Assembly: GCF_024178315.1 (NCBI RefSeq)
Contig: NZ_JAMZIK010000076.1
Location: 1-64,000 of the forward strand
DNA from: Siccirubricoccus soli
GTDB lineage: Bacteria > Pseudomonadota > Alphaproteobacteria > Acetobacterales > Acetobacteraceae
Length of the DNA: 64,000 nt
Reading direction: 5' to 3'
Positions 41,569 through 49,271 of the stretch are shown piece by piece; position 1 is the stretch's first letter, and each line of letters begins with the position of its first letter. Under the pieces are notes generated by a model. That model saw only the letters and a list, made by a program, of their open reading frames with translations, was not told the origin of the DNA and did no database searches. Made by a program: the position numbers and the translations under genes.

Positions 41569-41970
41569 TCAATCCCGCGTCTCGAAGCGATAGACCTTGC
41601 TGACGATCTTCCACCCCGCCTCGGTGCGGTTCAGCACCAGATAGTCGGTGAAGTAGCGGGGCGGCAGCTGGCAGGCGACCTTCACGAAGGCGGTCTCCGG
41701 CCCGCTGATATCCATCAGCAGGATCCGGTCGTCCCGCGCCAACCCCTTGGATTTGGCGGAGGGGCGGCTGCGGACGGCGGCCAGCCATTCCTCCCGCGGC
41801 AGGTCGCCGACGCCGCCATCCTTGGCCCAGTAGAGGTGGCTGCAGGGGTGGAAGGCAGCGGCCAGCTTCTCCGCATCGCCCTCGTACAGCCCGTCGAAAT
41901 AGGTCTGGATCACCTGCTCGATCTCGGCGACGGTGCTCGCCGCCATCGGCTTGCCGCTGGCATCGGGCAT
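41569..41970 (-). CDS. NTF2-like / lumazine-binding-like family protein
   Basis: A 133-residue protein with the cone-shaped NTF2 fold: the N-terminal helices VAEIEQVIQTYFDGLYEGDAEKLAAAFHP lead to SHLYWAKDGG and a beta sheet ending AGWKIVSKVYRFE. Members include small isomerases, dehydratases and binding proteins; SnoaL-like or lumazine-binding annotations are common for this pattern. The active-site pocket cannot be assigned. The ATG at 41970 gives MPDASGKPMAA and has GAGAGG a few bases upstream. It is divergent from the next Bug receptor gene (105 nt spacer) and may share a regulator with it. Confidence 0.75.
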   Translation of the reverse strand: MPDASGKPMAASTVAEIEQVIQTYFDGLYEGDAEKLAAAFHPCSHLYWAKDGGVGDLPREEWLAAVRSRPSAKSKGLARDDRILLMDISGPETAFVKVACQLPPRYFTDYLVLNRTEAGWKIVSKVYRFETRD

Positions 41971-42074
41971 TGGACCTCTCCTCTCCTTGCCTCCCGCCAT
42001 CCTGGCACGGAAACCGCGCCCCTTGCATCCCCGGCGAGGCGCCGGATACTCGGGCGCGAAGGGGGAGAACGAGC

Positions 42075-43037
42075 ATGAATTTCGGCCGCCGTGCCCTGCT
42101 GGCCCTGACCTTGCCCGCCCTGGCGCATCCCGCTTTCGCCCAGGGCTGGCCTACCCGGCCCATCCGCCTGCTGGTGCCCTATGCCACGGGCGGCGGCACG
42201 GATCTGCTGGCCCGCGCCCTGGCCGAGGCGCTCCGCCCCGCCCTGCCCCAGCCGGTGGTGGTGGAGAACCGCGCCGGCGGCGCCGGCGTGATCGGGACCG
42301 AGCTGGTGGCACGGGCGGAGCCGGATGGCCATACGCTGATGGCGGTGGTCTCGACGCATGTGGCCAACCGCTACTTCCTGCCTGCCCTGCCCTATGACCC
42401 GCTCCGCGACTTCACCCCGGTCGCGCTGCTGACGCGGAACACCATGGTGCTCGCCGCCGGTACCGGCCAGCCTTTCGCCGACCTGCCCGCGCTGCTGGAG
42501 CGCGCCAAGGCGCAGCCGGGGCGCATCGGCACCGGCAGCACGGAGAGCCTGTCGTCCTTCATCGGGCAGGAGCTGGCGCGGCGCGCCAAGGTGGAGATGC
42601 CGGATGTGCAATACCGCTCCGGCGGGCAGTTGATGAACGACATCGTCGCCGGCCATCTGCCGGTGGGCTGGACCAGCACGGCCAGCGCCATGCCGCATAT
42701 GCAGACCGGCCGGGTCCACCTGCTGGCCGTCTCCACCGCGACGCGCACCCCCTTCTTCCCGGAGACGCCAACGGTGCAGGAGCAGGGCATTCCGGATTTC
42801 GACCTCCCCGGCTGGGTCGGGCTCTACGGCCCCTCAGGCCTGGCGGCGCCGGTGGTGGAGCGGCTGTACCAGGCCCTTACCCGCGCCTTCGAGGATGCGA
42901 CGCTGCGGCAGCGCTTCGCTACCATGGGCATCGAGCCCGCCCTCGGCCCCGGCACTGCGCTCGCCGCGGCGGCGGAGCGGGAGGACAAGCTCTGGGCCGC
43001 GGCCGCCGCCGCCGGCCATATCCAGAAGCAGCAATAA
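42075..43037 (+). CDS. Bug family (TTT-type) periplasmic substrate-binding protein
   Basis: A 320-residue receptor. Signal peptide about 1-23 (MNFGRRALLALTLPALAHPAFAQ region), then WPTRPIRLLVPYATGGGTDLLARAL, VVENRAGGAGVIGTELVA and VQYRSGGQLMNDIVAGHL. These are Bug family marks. The ATG has GGGGGAGAA upstream. The PEP mutase-family gene starts 13 nt after its stop, so the receptor and enzyme form a unit, presumably for uptake and breakdown of a substituted di- or tricarboxylate. No TctA/TctB genes are near. Confidence 0.92.
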   Translation: MNFGRRALLALTLPALAHPAFAQGWPTRPIRLLVPYATGGGTDLLARALAEALRPALPQPVVVENRAGGAGVIGTELVARAEPDGHTLMAVVSTHVANRYFLPALPYDPLRDFTPVALLTRNTMVLAAGTGQPFADLPALLERAKAQPGRIGTGSTESLSSFIGQELARRAKVEMPDVQYRSGGQLMNDIVAGHLPVGWTSTASAMPHMQTGRVHLLAVSTATRTPFFPETPTVQEQGIPDFDLPGWVGLYGPSGLAAPVVERLYQALTRAFEDATLRQRFATMGIEPALGPGTALAAAAEREDKLWAAAAAAGHIQKQQ

Positions 43038-43050
43038 CTAGGAGAGACCC

Positions 43051-43911
43051 ATGGCCAACCCCGCGCTGAAGGCCGCCTTCGCCGCGAAGCAATTCGTCGT
43101 GGCACCCGGCATCTTCGACATGATCAGCGCCAAGGTGGCGGACGGCCTCGGATTCGAATGCCTCTACGTCACCGGCTTCGGCACCGTGGCCTCCCATCTG
43201 GGGGTCGCCGATGCCGGCATCGCCACCTATTCGGACATGGTCTCCCGGGTCGGCCAGATGGCGCGGGGGGTGGCGACGCCGGTGATCGCAGATGCGGATA
43301 CCGGCTATGGCGGGCTGCTGAATGTCCGCCACACCGTCATGGGCTATGAGGCGGCCGGCGTCTCGGGCATCCAGCTCGAGGACCAGGAGATGCCGAAGAA
43401 ATGCGGCCATACGCCCGGCCGCCGCGTCATCCCGGCCGAGGAGATGGCGCTGAAGATCCAGGTGGCGGTGGAGGCGCGGCAGGATCCGAACTTCCTGATC
43501 GTCGCGCGGACCGATGCGCGGACCACGCTGGGGCTGGAGGAGGCGATCCGCCGCGGGAAGCTCTATGCCGAGGCGGGCGCCGACATCATCTTCATCGAAA
43601 GCCCGGAGAGCGAGGCGGAGATGCGGGCGATCGGCCAGGCCATCGACAAGCCGCTGCTGGCGAACATGGTGGAAGGCGGGCGCACCCCCATCCTGCCGGC
43701 GGCGAAGCTGGCGGAGCTCGGCTATGCCATGGCGATCTATCCGGCGATCGGCTTCCTTGCCGCGGCGGCGGCGCTGGAAAAGGCCTATGCCCATCTGAAG
43801 GCGGCGGGCGACAGCAACGCGATCGGCGAGAGCTACGGCTTCAAGCGCATGACGGAGCTGATGGGCTTTCCGGAGGTGTGGGAATTCGAGAAGCGCTGGG
43901 CGCGGGAGTAG
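43051..43911 (+). CDS. Isocitrate lyase/PEP mutase family protein with KKCGH motif
   Basis: A 286-residue TIM-barrel lyase. DADTGYGGLLNVRHTV is the metal-binding region (about 70-85), QLEDQEMPKKCGH carries the catalytic Cys loop, and IVARTDARTTLGLEEAIRR is typical of 2-methylisocitrate lyase and dimethylmalate lyase-like enzymes. It likely cleaves a 2-substituted malate-type acid to pyruvate or glyoxylate plus another acid. It has ACTAGGAGAG as ribosome site and is 13 nt after the Bug receptor gene. The paralogue at 2086-2949 lacks the KKCGH loop, so the two do different reactions. Confidence 0.88.
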   Translation: MANPALKAAFAAKQFVVAPGIFDMISAKVADGLGFECLYVTGFGTVASHLGVADAGIATYSDMVSRVGQMARGVATPVIADADTGYGGLLNVRHTVMGYEAAGVSGIQLEDQEMPKKCGHTPGRRVIPAEEMALKIQVAVEARQDPNFLIVARTDARTTLGLEEAIRRGKLYAEAGADIIFIESPESEAEMRAIGQAIDKPLLANMVEGGRTPILPAAKLAELGYAMAIYPAIGFLAAAAALEKAYAHLKAAGDSNAIGESYGFKRMTELMGFPEVWEFEKRWARE

Positions 43912-44110
43912 CGGAGCACAGGCGCCGCCGCGTCCGGGCGCGCTCATGCGCGCTCGACGGCGTCGGGCGCACCTCAAGCCCCTGCCATGGGGCGGCTTCC
44001 AAGGCATGGATGCCGCGTAGCGGCACCGCGCGCCGCGCGAATAGCGCGCCTCCGGTGTGGCACGGCTACGGCCTTGACCTGGAAACCGGCCCATGGCGCT
44101 CGTGAGTGGC

Positions 44111-44133
44111 CGCCTTCGACGGTGTCGAAGGCG
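44111..44133. promoter_or_regulatory. Perfect 23-bp inverted repeat upstream of the HAD gene
   Basis: CGCCTTCGAC (44111-44120) and GTCGAAGGCG (44124-44133) flank GGT. A third related arm GCGCCTTCGGC follows at about 44141. It ends 57 nt before the HAD gene ATG and could be an operator or a leader hairpin; a terminator for the PEP mutase-family gene is less likely, since that stop is 200 nt away. Confidence 0.4.
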
Positions 44134-44190
44134 CACAGAGGCGCCTTCGGCCGAGGACATGCCGCGGGCCGACACAGGAGGAAGAGAGCC

Positions 44191-44919
44191 ATGGCATCGC
44201 GGTTCGACAGTGTGAAGGCGCTGGTCTTCGACGTCTTCGGCACGGTGGTGGACTGGCGCGAGGGCATCGCGCGGGACGCCGCGGTGTTCCTCGCCCGGCA
44301 CGGCCGCGGCGATATCGACCCGCGCGGCTTCGCCGATGCCTGGCGCCGCCGCTACCAGCCGGCGATGGAGCAGGTCCGCAGCGGCCGCCGCCCCTTCACC
44401 CGGCTGGACGTGCTGCACCGGGAGAACCTGGAAGCCGTGCTGATGGATTACGGCCTGAGCCCCGGCAGCATGAGCGGGGAGGAGCTGGACGAGTTCAACC
44501 GCGCCTGGCACCGCCTCGACCCCTGGCCGGAAGCCGTCGCCGGCCTCACCCGGCTGAAGCGGAAATTCATCATCGCGCCGCTCTCCAACGGCAATATCGC
44601 GCTGATGCTGAACATGGCGAAGCGCGCCGGCATCCCCTGGGACGGCATCCTCGGCTCGGAAGTGGCGCAGGCCTTCAAGCCGCAGCCGGAAGCCTATCTG
44701 CGCACTGCCGAGGTGCTCGGCATCCAGCCGGCCGAGCTCTGCCTGGTCGCGGCCCACAACAACGACCTGGCCGCGGCGAAGCAATGCGGCCTGGCCACCG
44801 CCTTCGTCCCCCGCCCGACGGAGCATGGCCCGAACCAGACCACGGATCTGGAGCCCACGGGGAGCTGGAACGTAGTGGCGAAGGACTTCCAGGACCTGGC
44901 CCATAAGCTGGGCTGCTGA
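44191..44919 (+). CDS. Haloacid dehalogenase type II family hydrolase
   Basis: A 242-residue HAD-superfamily protein. The nucleophile Asp lies in ALVFDVFGTVVDW (about 10-22), motif II Ser in IIAPLSNGNIAL, motif III Lys in AQAFKPQPEAYL, and motif IV in CLVAAHNNDLAAAKQCG. The pattern matches the (S)-2-haloacid dehalogenase group, although many annotated members act on phosphates or have other substrates. The ATG at 44191 has an ideal AGGAGG upstream. It lies 279 nt after the PEP mutase-family gene; the gap holds GC-rich palindromes, so independent expression is likely. Confidence 0.85.
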   Translation: MASRFDSVKALVFDVFGTVVDWREGIARDAAVFLARHGRGDIDPRGFADAWRRRYQPAMEQVRSGRRPFTRLDVLHRENLEAVLMDYGLSPGSMSGEELDEFNRAWHRLDPWPEAVAGLTRLKRKFIIAPLSNGNIALMLNMAKRAGIPWDGILGSEVAQAFKPQPEAYLRTAEVLGIQPAELCLVAAHNNDLAAAKQCGLATAFVPRPTEHGPNQTTDLEPTGSWNVVAKDFQDLAHKLGC

Positions 44920-44973
44920 ATCGCGGGGTGGGCGCGGCCGCCGGCCGCGCCCCTCCTCGGTGCAGCCGGCCGG

Positions 44974-45750
44974 CTACATCGCCCGCGCGCCGGCCGGAAA
45001 CAGCGGGCCGCCATAGCCCGCCTCCACCGGGATGCGGAGGAAGCGGGCGCCGCTTGCATCCGTCTCCAGCACCGGCTGCACCCGCACCACCTCCCGCGCC
45101 CGCGCCGCCGCCATGGCCGCTTCCAGGGAGGCGGCGCCGGCGAGGCGGCCGAGATTGAGCCGCGTCGGGAAGAGCACGGTGCGGGTCCCCGCCTCCGCCG
45201 CGGCCAGCGCCGCCTCGGGGGTGATCCAGACGCTGTCCACCGCCTCGCGCCCGTCATGCGCCGCGGCGTGGCCACCCGGGGCGGGGGCAAGGAAGAAATG
45301 CGTGTCGAAGCGCTTGGGCAGGTCGTCCGGCGTCACCCAATGGGCGAAGCGCACCAGCGCGCCGATATCCGGCACCAGCCCTTCCGCCTGCAGCAGCGCG
45401 GCGAAGCCCCGGCTGCCGGCATTCAGCGCATCCCGGTGCGCGGCAGCGACGGCCGCGCCCTGCTCCGGCGTCAGCGCCACGCCGCCCGCGGTGCGGGCGA
45501 GCAGCAGCCCGCTCTCCTCGAAAGCCTCGCGGATTGCGGCGACGCGCAGCGCGGCGAAGGGGTCGTCGGTGCCGAGGCCGGCGGCGATCTCGGCATCCGC
45601 CGGCTCCACCCGCCCGCCGGGGAAGACCAGCGCGCCGGCGGCGAACTCGATCTGCCGGTGGCGCACCACCATGAACACCTCGGGCCCGGCCGGCCCGTCG
45701 CGTAGCAGCAGCACCGTCGCGGCGGGTCGGGCGGGGGCGGGTTCGGCCAT
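44974..45750 (-). CDS. Nudix hydrolase with an enlarged Nudix box (NUDT19-like)
   Basis: A 258-residue Nudix hydrolase. The box starts FPGGRVEPAD and ends REAFEESGLLL, but the stretch between the Gly and the REAFEE part is 27 residues long, about 14 more than the standard GX5EX7RE spacing. This insertion is typical of NUDT19/RP2-like coenzyme A diphosphatases, so hydrolysis of CoA or acyl-CoA derivatives is the best guess. The protein is longer than minimal Nudix enzymes, with a C-terminal helical region. I chose the ATG at 45750 (AEPAPARPAAT); a GTG at 45759 overlaps the upstream Bug stop codon. It may be co-transcribed with that receptor gene. Confidence 0.85.
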   Translation of the reverse strand: MAEPAPARPAATVLLLRDGPAGPEVFMVVRHRQIEFAAGALVFPGGRVEPADAEIAAGLGTDDPFAALRVAAIREAFEESGLLLARTAGGVALTPEQGAAVAAAHRDALNAGSRGFAALLQAEGLVPDIGALVRFAHWVTPDDLPKRFDTHFFLAPAPGGHAAAHDGREAVDSVWITPEAALAAAEAGTRTVLFPTRLNLGRLAGAASLEAAMAAARAREVVRVQPVLETDASGARFLRIPVEAGYGGPLFPAGARAM

Positions 45751-45755
45751 GCAAC

Positions 45756-46772
45756 TCACTCCGTGCGAATGCCGGCCGAGCGGATCAGCGGCGCCCAGCG
45801 GGCGTGCTCGGCGGCGATGAAGGCGGCGAATTCGGCGGGCGTGCCGCCCACCACCTCGCCCGCCTGGGTCTGTTCCACCACCTGCCGCACCTCCGGCTGG
45901 CGGATGGCCGCGTTGAAGACACGGTTGATCGCCTCGGCCAGTTCCGGCGGCAGGCCGGCGGGGGCCAGGATGCCATGCCAGACCGTCGCCTCGAAGCCCG
46001 GCACCGTCTCCGCAATGGCCGGCACCTCCGGCAGCAGCGCGACGCGCTTCGCGGAGGCGACGGCGAGGGCGCGCAGCTTGCCCTCGCGGATCTGCGGCAG
46101 GGAGGTGGAGACGGTGATGATGGCGCTGCCCGTCTCGTTCGACAGCAGGCTGCGCAGCACCTCGGCGCCGCTGCGATAGGGCACCGGCGTCATCCGCGCC
46201 CCGATGCGGCGCAGCAGCAGCTCCTGCGCCAGATGGCCGACATAGCCGATGCCGGGATGGGCATAGACCTGATCCGGGGCCTTCGCCCCGGCGATGAACT
46301 CCGCGAGGCTGCGATGGGGCGAGGCCGCGGGGACGACGAGGGCGAGCGGCAGGTTCACCAGGTGGCAGACCGCGGTGAAGGCGGACATCGGGTCATAGCC
46401 GAGGCTCGGCTGCAGCTCCTTGCCGATGGCGTTGGCGCCGAGGTCCCCCATCATCAGCGTGTAGCCATCGGGGCGGGACTGGGCGACGGCAGCGCCGGCG
46501 ATGGTGCCGCCGGCCCCGCCGCGATTCTCCACCACCAGCCCCTGGCCATTGGCGAGTGGCGGGAAGGCGGTAGCGACGGTGCGGGACAGGGTGTCGATGG
46601 CACCACCCGCCCCGAAGGGGACGACAAGCCGCACCGGCCGTTCCGGCCAGGCGGCCTGGGCCTGGGCCTGGGCCTGGGCCTGGGCCTGGGCCTGGGCCTG
46701 GGCCTGGGCCAGGGTGGGCAGGGCAAGGCCCGGCAGGGCCAGGGCGGCGCGGCGGCTCATGGCATGGGGCAT
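45756..46772 (-). CDS. Bug family periplasmic substrate-binding protein with Ala-Gln repeat at the signal cleavage site
   Basis: A 338-residue receptor. The signal peptide (MPHAMSRRAALALPGLALPTL) runs into a tract of alternating Ala-Gln residues encoded by a 6-bp tandem repeat, then the mature Bug fold begins: WPERPVRLVVPFGAGGAIDTLSR, VVENRGGAGGTIAG, PDGYTLMMGDLGANA and VPYRSGAEVLRSLLSNE. AQA is a good signal peptidase I site, so the tract offers many equivalent cleavage sites. The ATG at 46772 has GGGAGGAA five bases upstream. It is divergent from the DUF1028 gene across 117 nt with palindromes. Copy number of the repeat may vary between strains without changing frame. Confidence 0.9.
   Translation of the reverse strand: MPHAMSRRAALALPGLALPTLAQAQAQAQAQAQAQAQAQAAWPERPVRLVVPFGAGGAIDTLSRTVATAFPPLANGQGLVVENRGGAGGTIAGAAVAQSRPDGYTLMMGDLGANAIGKELQPSLGYDPMSAFTAVCHLVNLPLALVVPAASPHRSLAEFIAGAKAPDQVYAHPGIGYVGHLAQELLLRRIGARMTPVPYRSGAEVLRSLLSNETGSAIITVSTSLPQIREGKLRALAVASAKRVALLPEVPAIAETVPGFEATVWHGILAPAGLPPELAEAINRVFNAAIRQPEVRQVVEQTQAGEVVGGTPAEFAAFIAAEHARWAPLIRSAGIRTE
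46655..46708 (+). repeat. Tandem 6-bp repeat (CCTGGG x9) inside the Bug gene
   Basis: Nine perfect copies of CCTGGG, encoding alternating Gln and Ala on the minus strand. Six is a multiple of three, so slipped-strand changes would lengthen or shorten the Ala-Gln tract at the signal peptide junction without a frameshift. Confidence 0.9.
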
Positions 46773-46800
46773 TGGCGTTCCTCCCGGTTGCCGGCAGGCT

Positions 46801-46824
46801 GCCGCCATGGCGGCCGTTGCGCAA
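46801..46824. promoter_or_regulatory. Palindromes between divergent Bug and DUF1028 genes
   Basis: GCCGCCATGGCGGC (46801-46814) is a perfect 14-bp palindrome, followed by TTGCGCAA (46817-46824). Both lie midway in the 117-nt divergent spacer, where a shared regulator could bind. GC-rich DNA makes such palindromes more likely by chance, so this is tentative. Confidence 0.35.
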
Positions 46825-46889
46825 GCGGGTGCGGGCCGGCCTGGGCCGTGCCCCGCCCGTGCTGCCGCCCGTCGCTGGGGAGTTCGCTC

Positions 46890-47609
46890 ATGACCTGGTC
46901 CATCACCGCCCATGACCCTGAGACCGGCGCCTTCGCCGTGGCGGTCGCCACCTGCAATTTCGCGGTGGGGGCAAGCTGCCCCTTCGTCCGTGCCGGGGTG
47001 GGCGCCGTCTCGACCCAGTCCATGACCAACCGCTATCTCGGCCCCGCCATCCTGGACGGCATGGCGCGCGGGCTGACACCGGCTGCGGCGATCGAGGGCG
47101 CGCTGGCGAGCGACCCCGGCCGTGGCATCCGCCAGGTGCATGCGGTGGACCGGCATGGAAGCAGCGCCGCCTGGACCGGGGAGAATTGCGTGGAATGGTG
47201 TGGCCACATGACCGCGGAGGGCTTCTCCGTCGCCGGCAACATGCTGGCCGGGGAGGCGGTGGTGGCGGAATGCTTCGCCAGCTTCGCCACCGGCGCGACG
47301 CTCGAGCTGCCGGAGCGGCTGATGGCGGCGATGGAGGCCGGGGAGCGGGCGGGGGGCGACCGCCGGGGCCGACAATCCGCCGCCATGGTGATGGTGACGA
47401 CGGAGGATTTCCCGGATCTCGACATCAGGGTGGACGACCACCCCGACCCGCTGGCGGAGCTGCGCCGGCTGCTCGGCATCTGGACGCGGGACCGCAAGCC
47501 AGGGCTGCCCGATTCGCCCCGCAAGGCCAACCCGGCAGGGCGGATCGACCTGGACCGCATCGAGGCAGGCTGGCGCGCCCGCGGGCTCGATCTCCGGTTC
47601 CGGCGCTGA
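46890..47609 (+). CDS. DUF1028 domain-containing protein
   Basis: A 239-residue DUF1028 protein, a family placed by sequence in the Ntn-hydrolase superfamily. Typical parts are TWSITAHDPETGAFAVAVATC, VRAGVGAVSTQSMTN, GSSAAWTGENCVEWCGH, GFSVAGNMLAG and GRQSAAMVMV. Proteins of this family occur beside aminoacylase, peptide or secreted-enzyme genes, but the reaction is unknown. The ATG has GGGGAG upstream; the long open frame that extends to 45804 is antisense to the Bug gene and is rejected. It is divergent from the Bug receptor, so the two may act on one compound. Confidence 0.87.
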   Translation: MTWSITAHDPETGAFAVAVATCNFAVGASCPFVRAGVGAVSTQSMTNRYLGPAILDGMARGLTPAAAIEGALASDPGRGIRQVHAVDRHGSSAAWTGENCVEWCGHMTAEGFSVAGNMLAGEAVVAECFASFATGATLELPERLMAAMEAGERAGGDRRGRQSAAMVMVTTEDFPDLDIRVDDHPDPLAELRRLLGIWTRDRKPGLPDSPRKANPAGRIDLDRIEAGWRARGLDLRFRR

Positions 47610-47987
47610 ATCAACCGAGCATCGCGGCGCGTAGTGCCGCAATTATCGCATGAGTCTTATGGCCGGGGCTGCACCCAGGAGGGAGACCAGCGCCGCAGCA
47701 TCAATCCGGACGTGCATGCCGGCGCAGAAAATCGCAACATCGCGACGAAATAACACGCATGAGTTGCATACGCTCCACGTCGTATAGGTCAATCCAGGGA
47801 AATGAGCTGGATTTGTGCTCCATGGCGCACGTCCAGGGGCAATCGGCGGCACCACAAGGCTCAAGCTTTGGCCATCGCCTCCTCCCATGTAGATGATGCG
47901 CAGAAAAAAGACGATTCCCTGCACTCCATGCATGACTTGGCACAGGCAGGGCGCTAAGCTCCCTGACACGTTTTTCGGGGACTAGGA
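47610..47987. other. 378-nt low-GC intergenic region
   Basis: This stretch is visibly richer in A and T than the rest of the window (for example around 47740-47790 and 47900-47930) and has no family-like coding frame. It is the upstream region of the EAL-domain gene and probably carries its promoter; I could not place a -35/-10 pair with correct spacing. A minus-strand open frame at 47643-47969 is not supported by codon use or by any known family. Confidence 0.55.
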
Positions 47988-49148
47988 TTGTCCTGCTCGG
48001 TCCGCTCTGATCCTGGCCGTGACCGTCTGGTCGTGCTCGCGCGCGACCCGGCCGTGATCGCTGCGGCACATGCCGCGACCCACAGCCTGGGGCGGCCGCC
48101 TGCCATGGTGGTCGAAAGCGGGCGGGAGGCGTTGGCGAGGATCGCCGCCCCGGGTGTGGCGCCACGCCACCTGGTCTGCGACCCCCTGGCGGCGGGCGCG
48201 GATTGGCCCAATCTGCTGGCCCTGCTGCGCGATCCCGGCGCCCCCACCGGCCTCGTCGTCGTTTCCTCCAGCCCCGATCGCGGCAACCTGCCGGGGGATG
48301 TCGTGGTCCTGCCAGCCGACCCGCTGCGCCTCGCCGCCGCCCTGCTGGCCCGGCCCGCCTCCGCCAGCGCCCTGCCGGATGCCGCCGCCGCGGCGCTGGA
48401 AGCCAGCCTGGCCCGCGGCGAGATCGCGGTGCGCTTCCAGCCCGTGGTCAGCCTGCGCGACCGCCGGCCGATCCTGGTGGAGGCGCTGGCGCGCTGGCAC
48501 CTGCCGGACGCGCCGGTGCGGCCGGATGCCTTCGTCGCCCTGGCCGAGCGTGCCGGGCTGGCGCGCAAGCTCTCCATCGCTGTCGCCTCCCGCGCCGGGG
48601 CCGAGCTGGCCAGGCTGGCGCCGGGCTTTCCCGCCCTCGGCCTCTCGCTGAACCTGCCGCTGGCCCTGCTGCTGCAGCCGGACCTCGTCGCTTGGCTTGG
48701 CCGCGCCATGGCCGGCACCGGCTTCGGCCCGGGGCGGCTCTTCCTGGAGCTGACCGAGACCACCGAGGTGCGCGACCGCCGCCTGCTGCTGCGGGCCCTG
48801 CAGCGGCTGAACGCGGCCGGCTACCGCGTGCTGCTTGATGATCTGGCGCTGGGCGATGGGCGGGAGGGGCTGCTCGCCCTGCCCTTCGCCGGCTTCAAGC
48901 TGGACCGCAGCCTGGTGGAGCGCCTGCCGAGGGAGGCCGCGGTGCGGCACGCCGTGCGCCGCCTGATCGGGCTCGCCCGGCGGCGGGGCCAGATGGTGAT
49001 CGCGGAAGGCGTCGGCGAACTCGGCCACTGGTCCCTGCTGCGCGGCCTGGGCCTCGACAGCGCCCAGGGCTTCGGCATCGGCCGGCCGCTGCCGGCCAGC
49101 GCGCTTCCCACCTGGCTGGCCGGCTGGCGGGGCTATCGCCGCGGCTGA
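47988..49148 (+). CDS. EAL domain protein (cyclic-di-GMP phosphodiesterase-like) with degenerate receiver-like N-terminus
   Basis: A 386-residue protein. Residues about 10-125 look like a receiver domain (VVLARDPAVIAAAHAATHSLG, HLVCDPL, PTGLVVVSS) but without a clear full phospho-acceptor set. Residues about 135-380 form an EAL domain. Active-site residues are kept: VEALARW (EAL), LSLNLPLALL (Asn), LELTETTEV (Glu), LLDDLALGDG (Asp pair), FKLDRSLV (Lys), IAEGVGEL (Glu) and AQGFGIGRPLP (Gln). Cleavage of cyclic-di-GMP is therefore plausible. The start is TTG at 47988, preceded by GGGGA; the next in-frame GTG would remove the first receiver strand. It is a single gene downstream of a low-GC region. 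Confidence 0.85.
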   Translation: MSCSVRSDPGRDRLVVLARDPAVIAAAHAATHSLGRPPAMVVESGREALARIAAPGVAPRHLVCDPLAAGADWPNLLALLRDPGAPTGLVVVSSSPDRGNLPGDVVVLPADPLRLAAALLARPASASALPDAAAAALEASLARGEIAVRFQPVVSLRDRRPILVEALARWHLPDAPVRPDAFVALAERAGLARKLSIAVASRAGAELARLAPGFPALGLSLNLPLALLLQPDLVAWLGRAMAGTGFGPGRLFLELTETTEVRDRRLLLRALQRLNAAGYRVLLDDLALGDGREGLLALPFAGFKLDRSLVERLPREAAVRHAVRRLIGLARRRGQMVIAEGVGELGHWSLLRGLGLDSAQGFGIGRPLPASALPTWLAGWRGYRRG

Positions 49149-49271
49149 TGGACAGGCCGCCGGGCCGGGGCGATGCTCCGGCCCGGACCGAAGCGCCTGC
49201 CCAAATCAGCCCGTGTGCCGTCATCTTCGGCGGTGGCCGGGTGCAGGGTGCCGGCCCGGGAGGACGATGCC

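Noticed and set aside
46655-46708. CRISPR-like or minisatellite array
   Set aside because: It is a simple 6-bp tandem repeat inside a coding frame. No CRISPR repeats with spacers were seen anywhere in the window.
47643-47969. Possible 108-residue minus-strand protein in the low-GC spacer
   Set aside because: No ribosome site, no recognisable family, unusual codon use; the region is better explained as upstream regulatory sequence.
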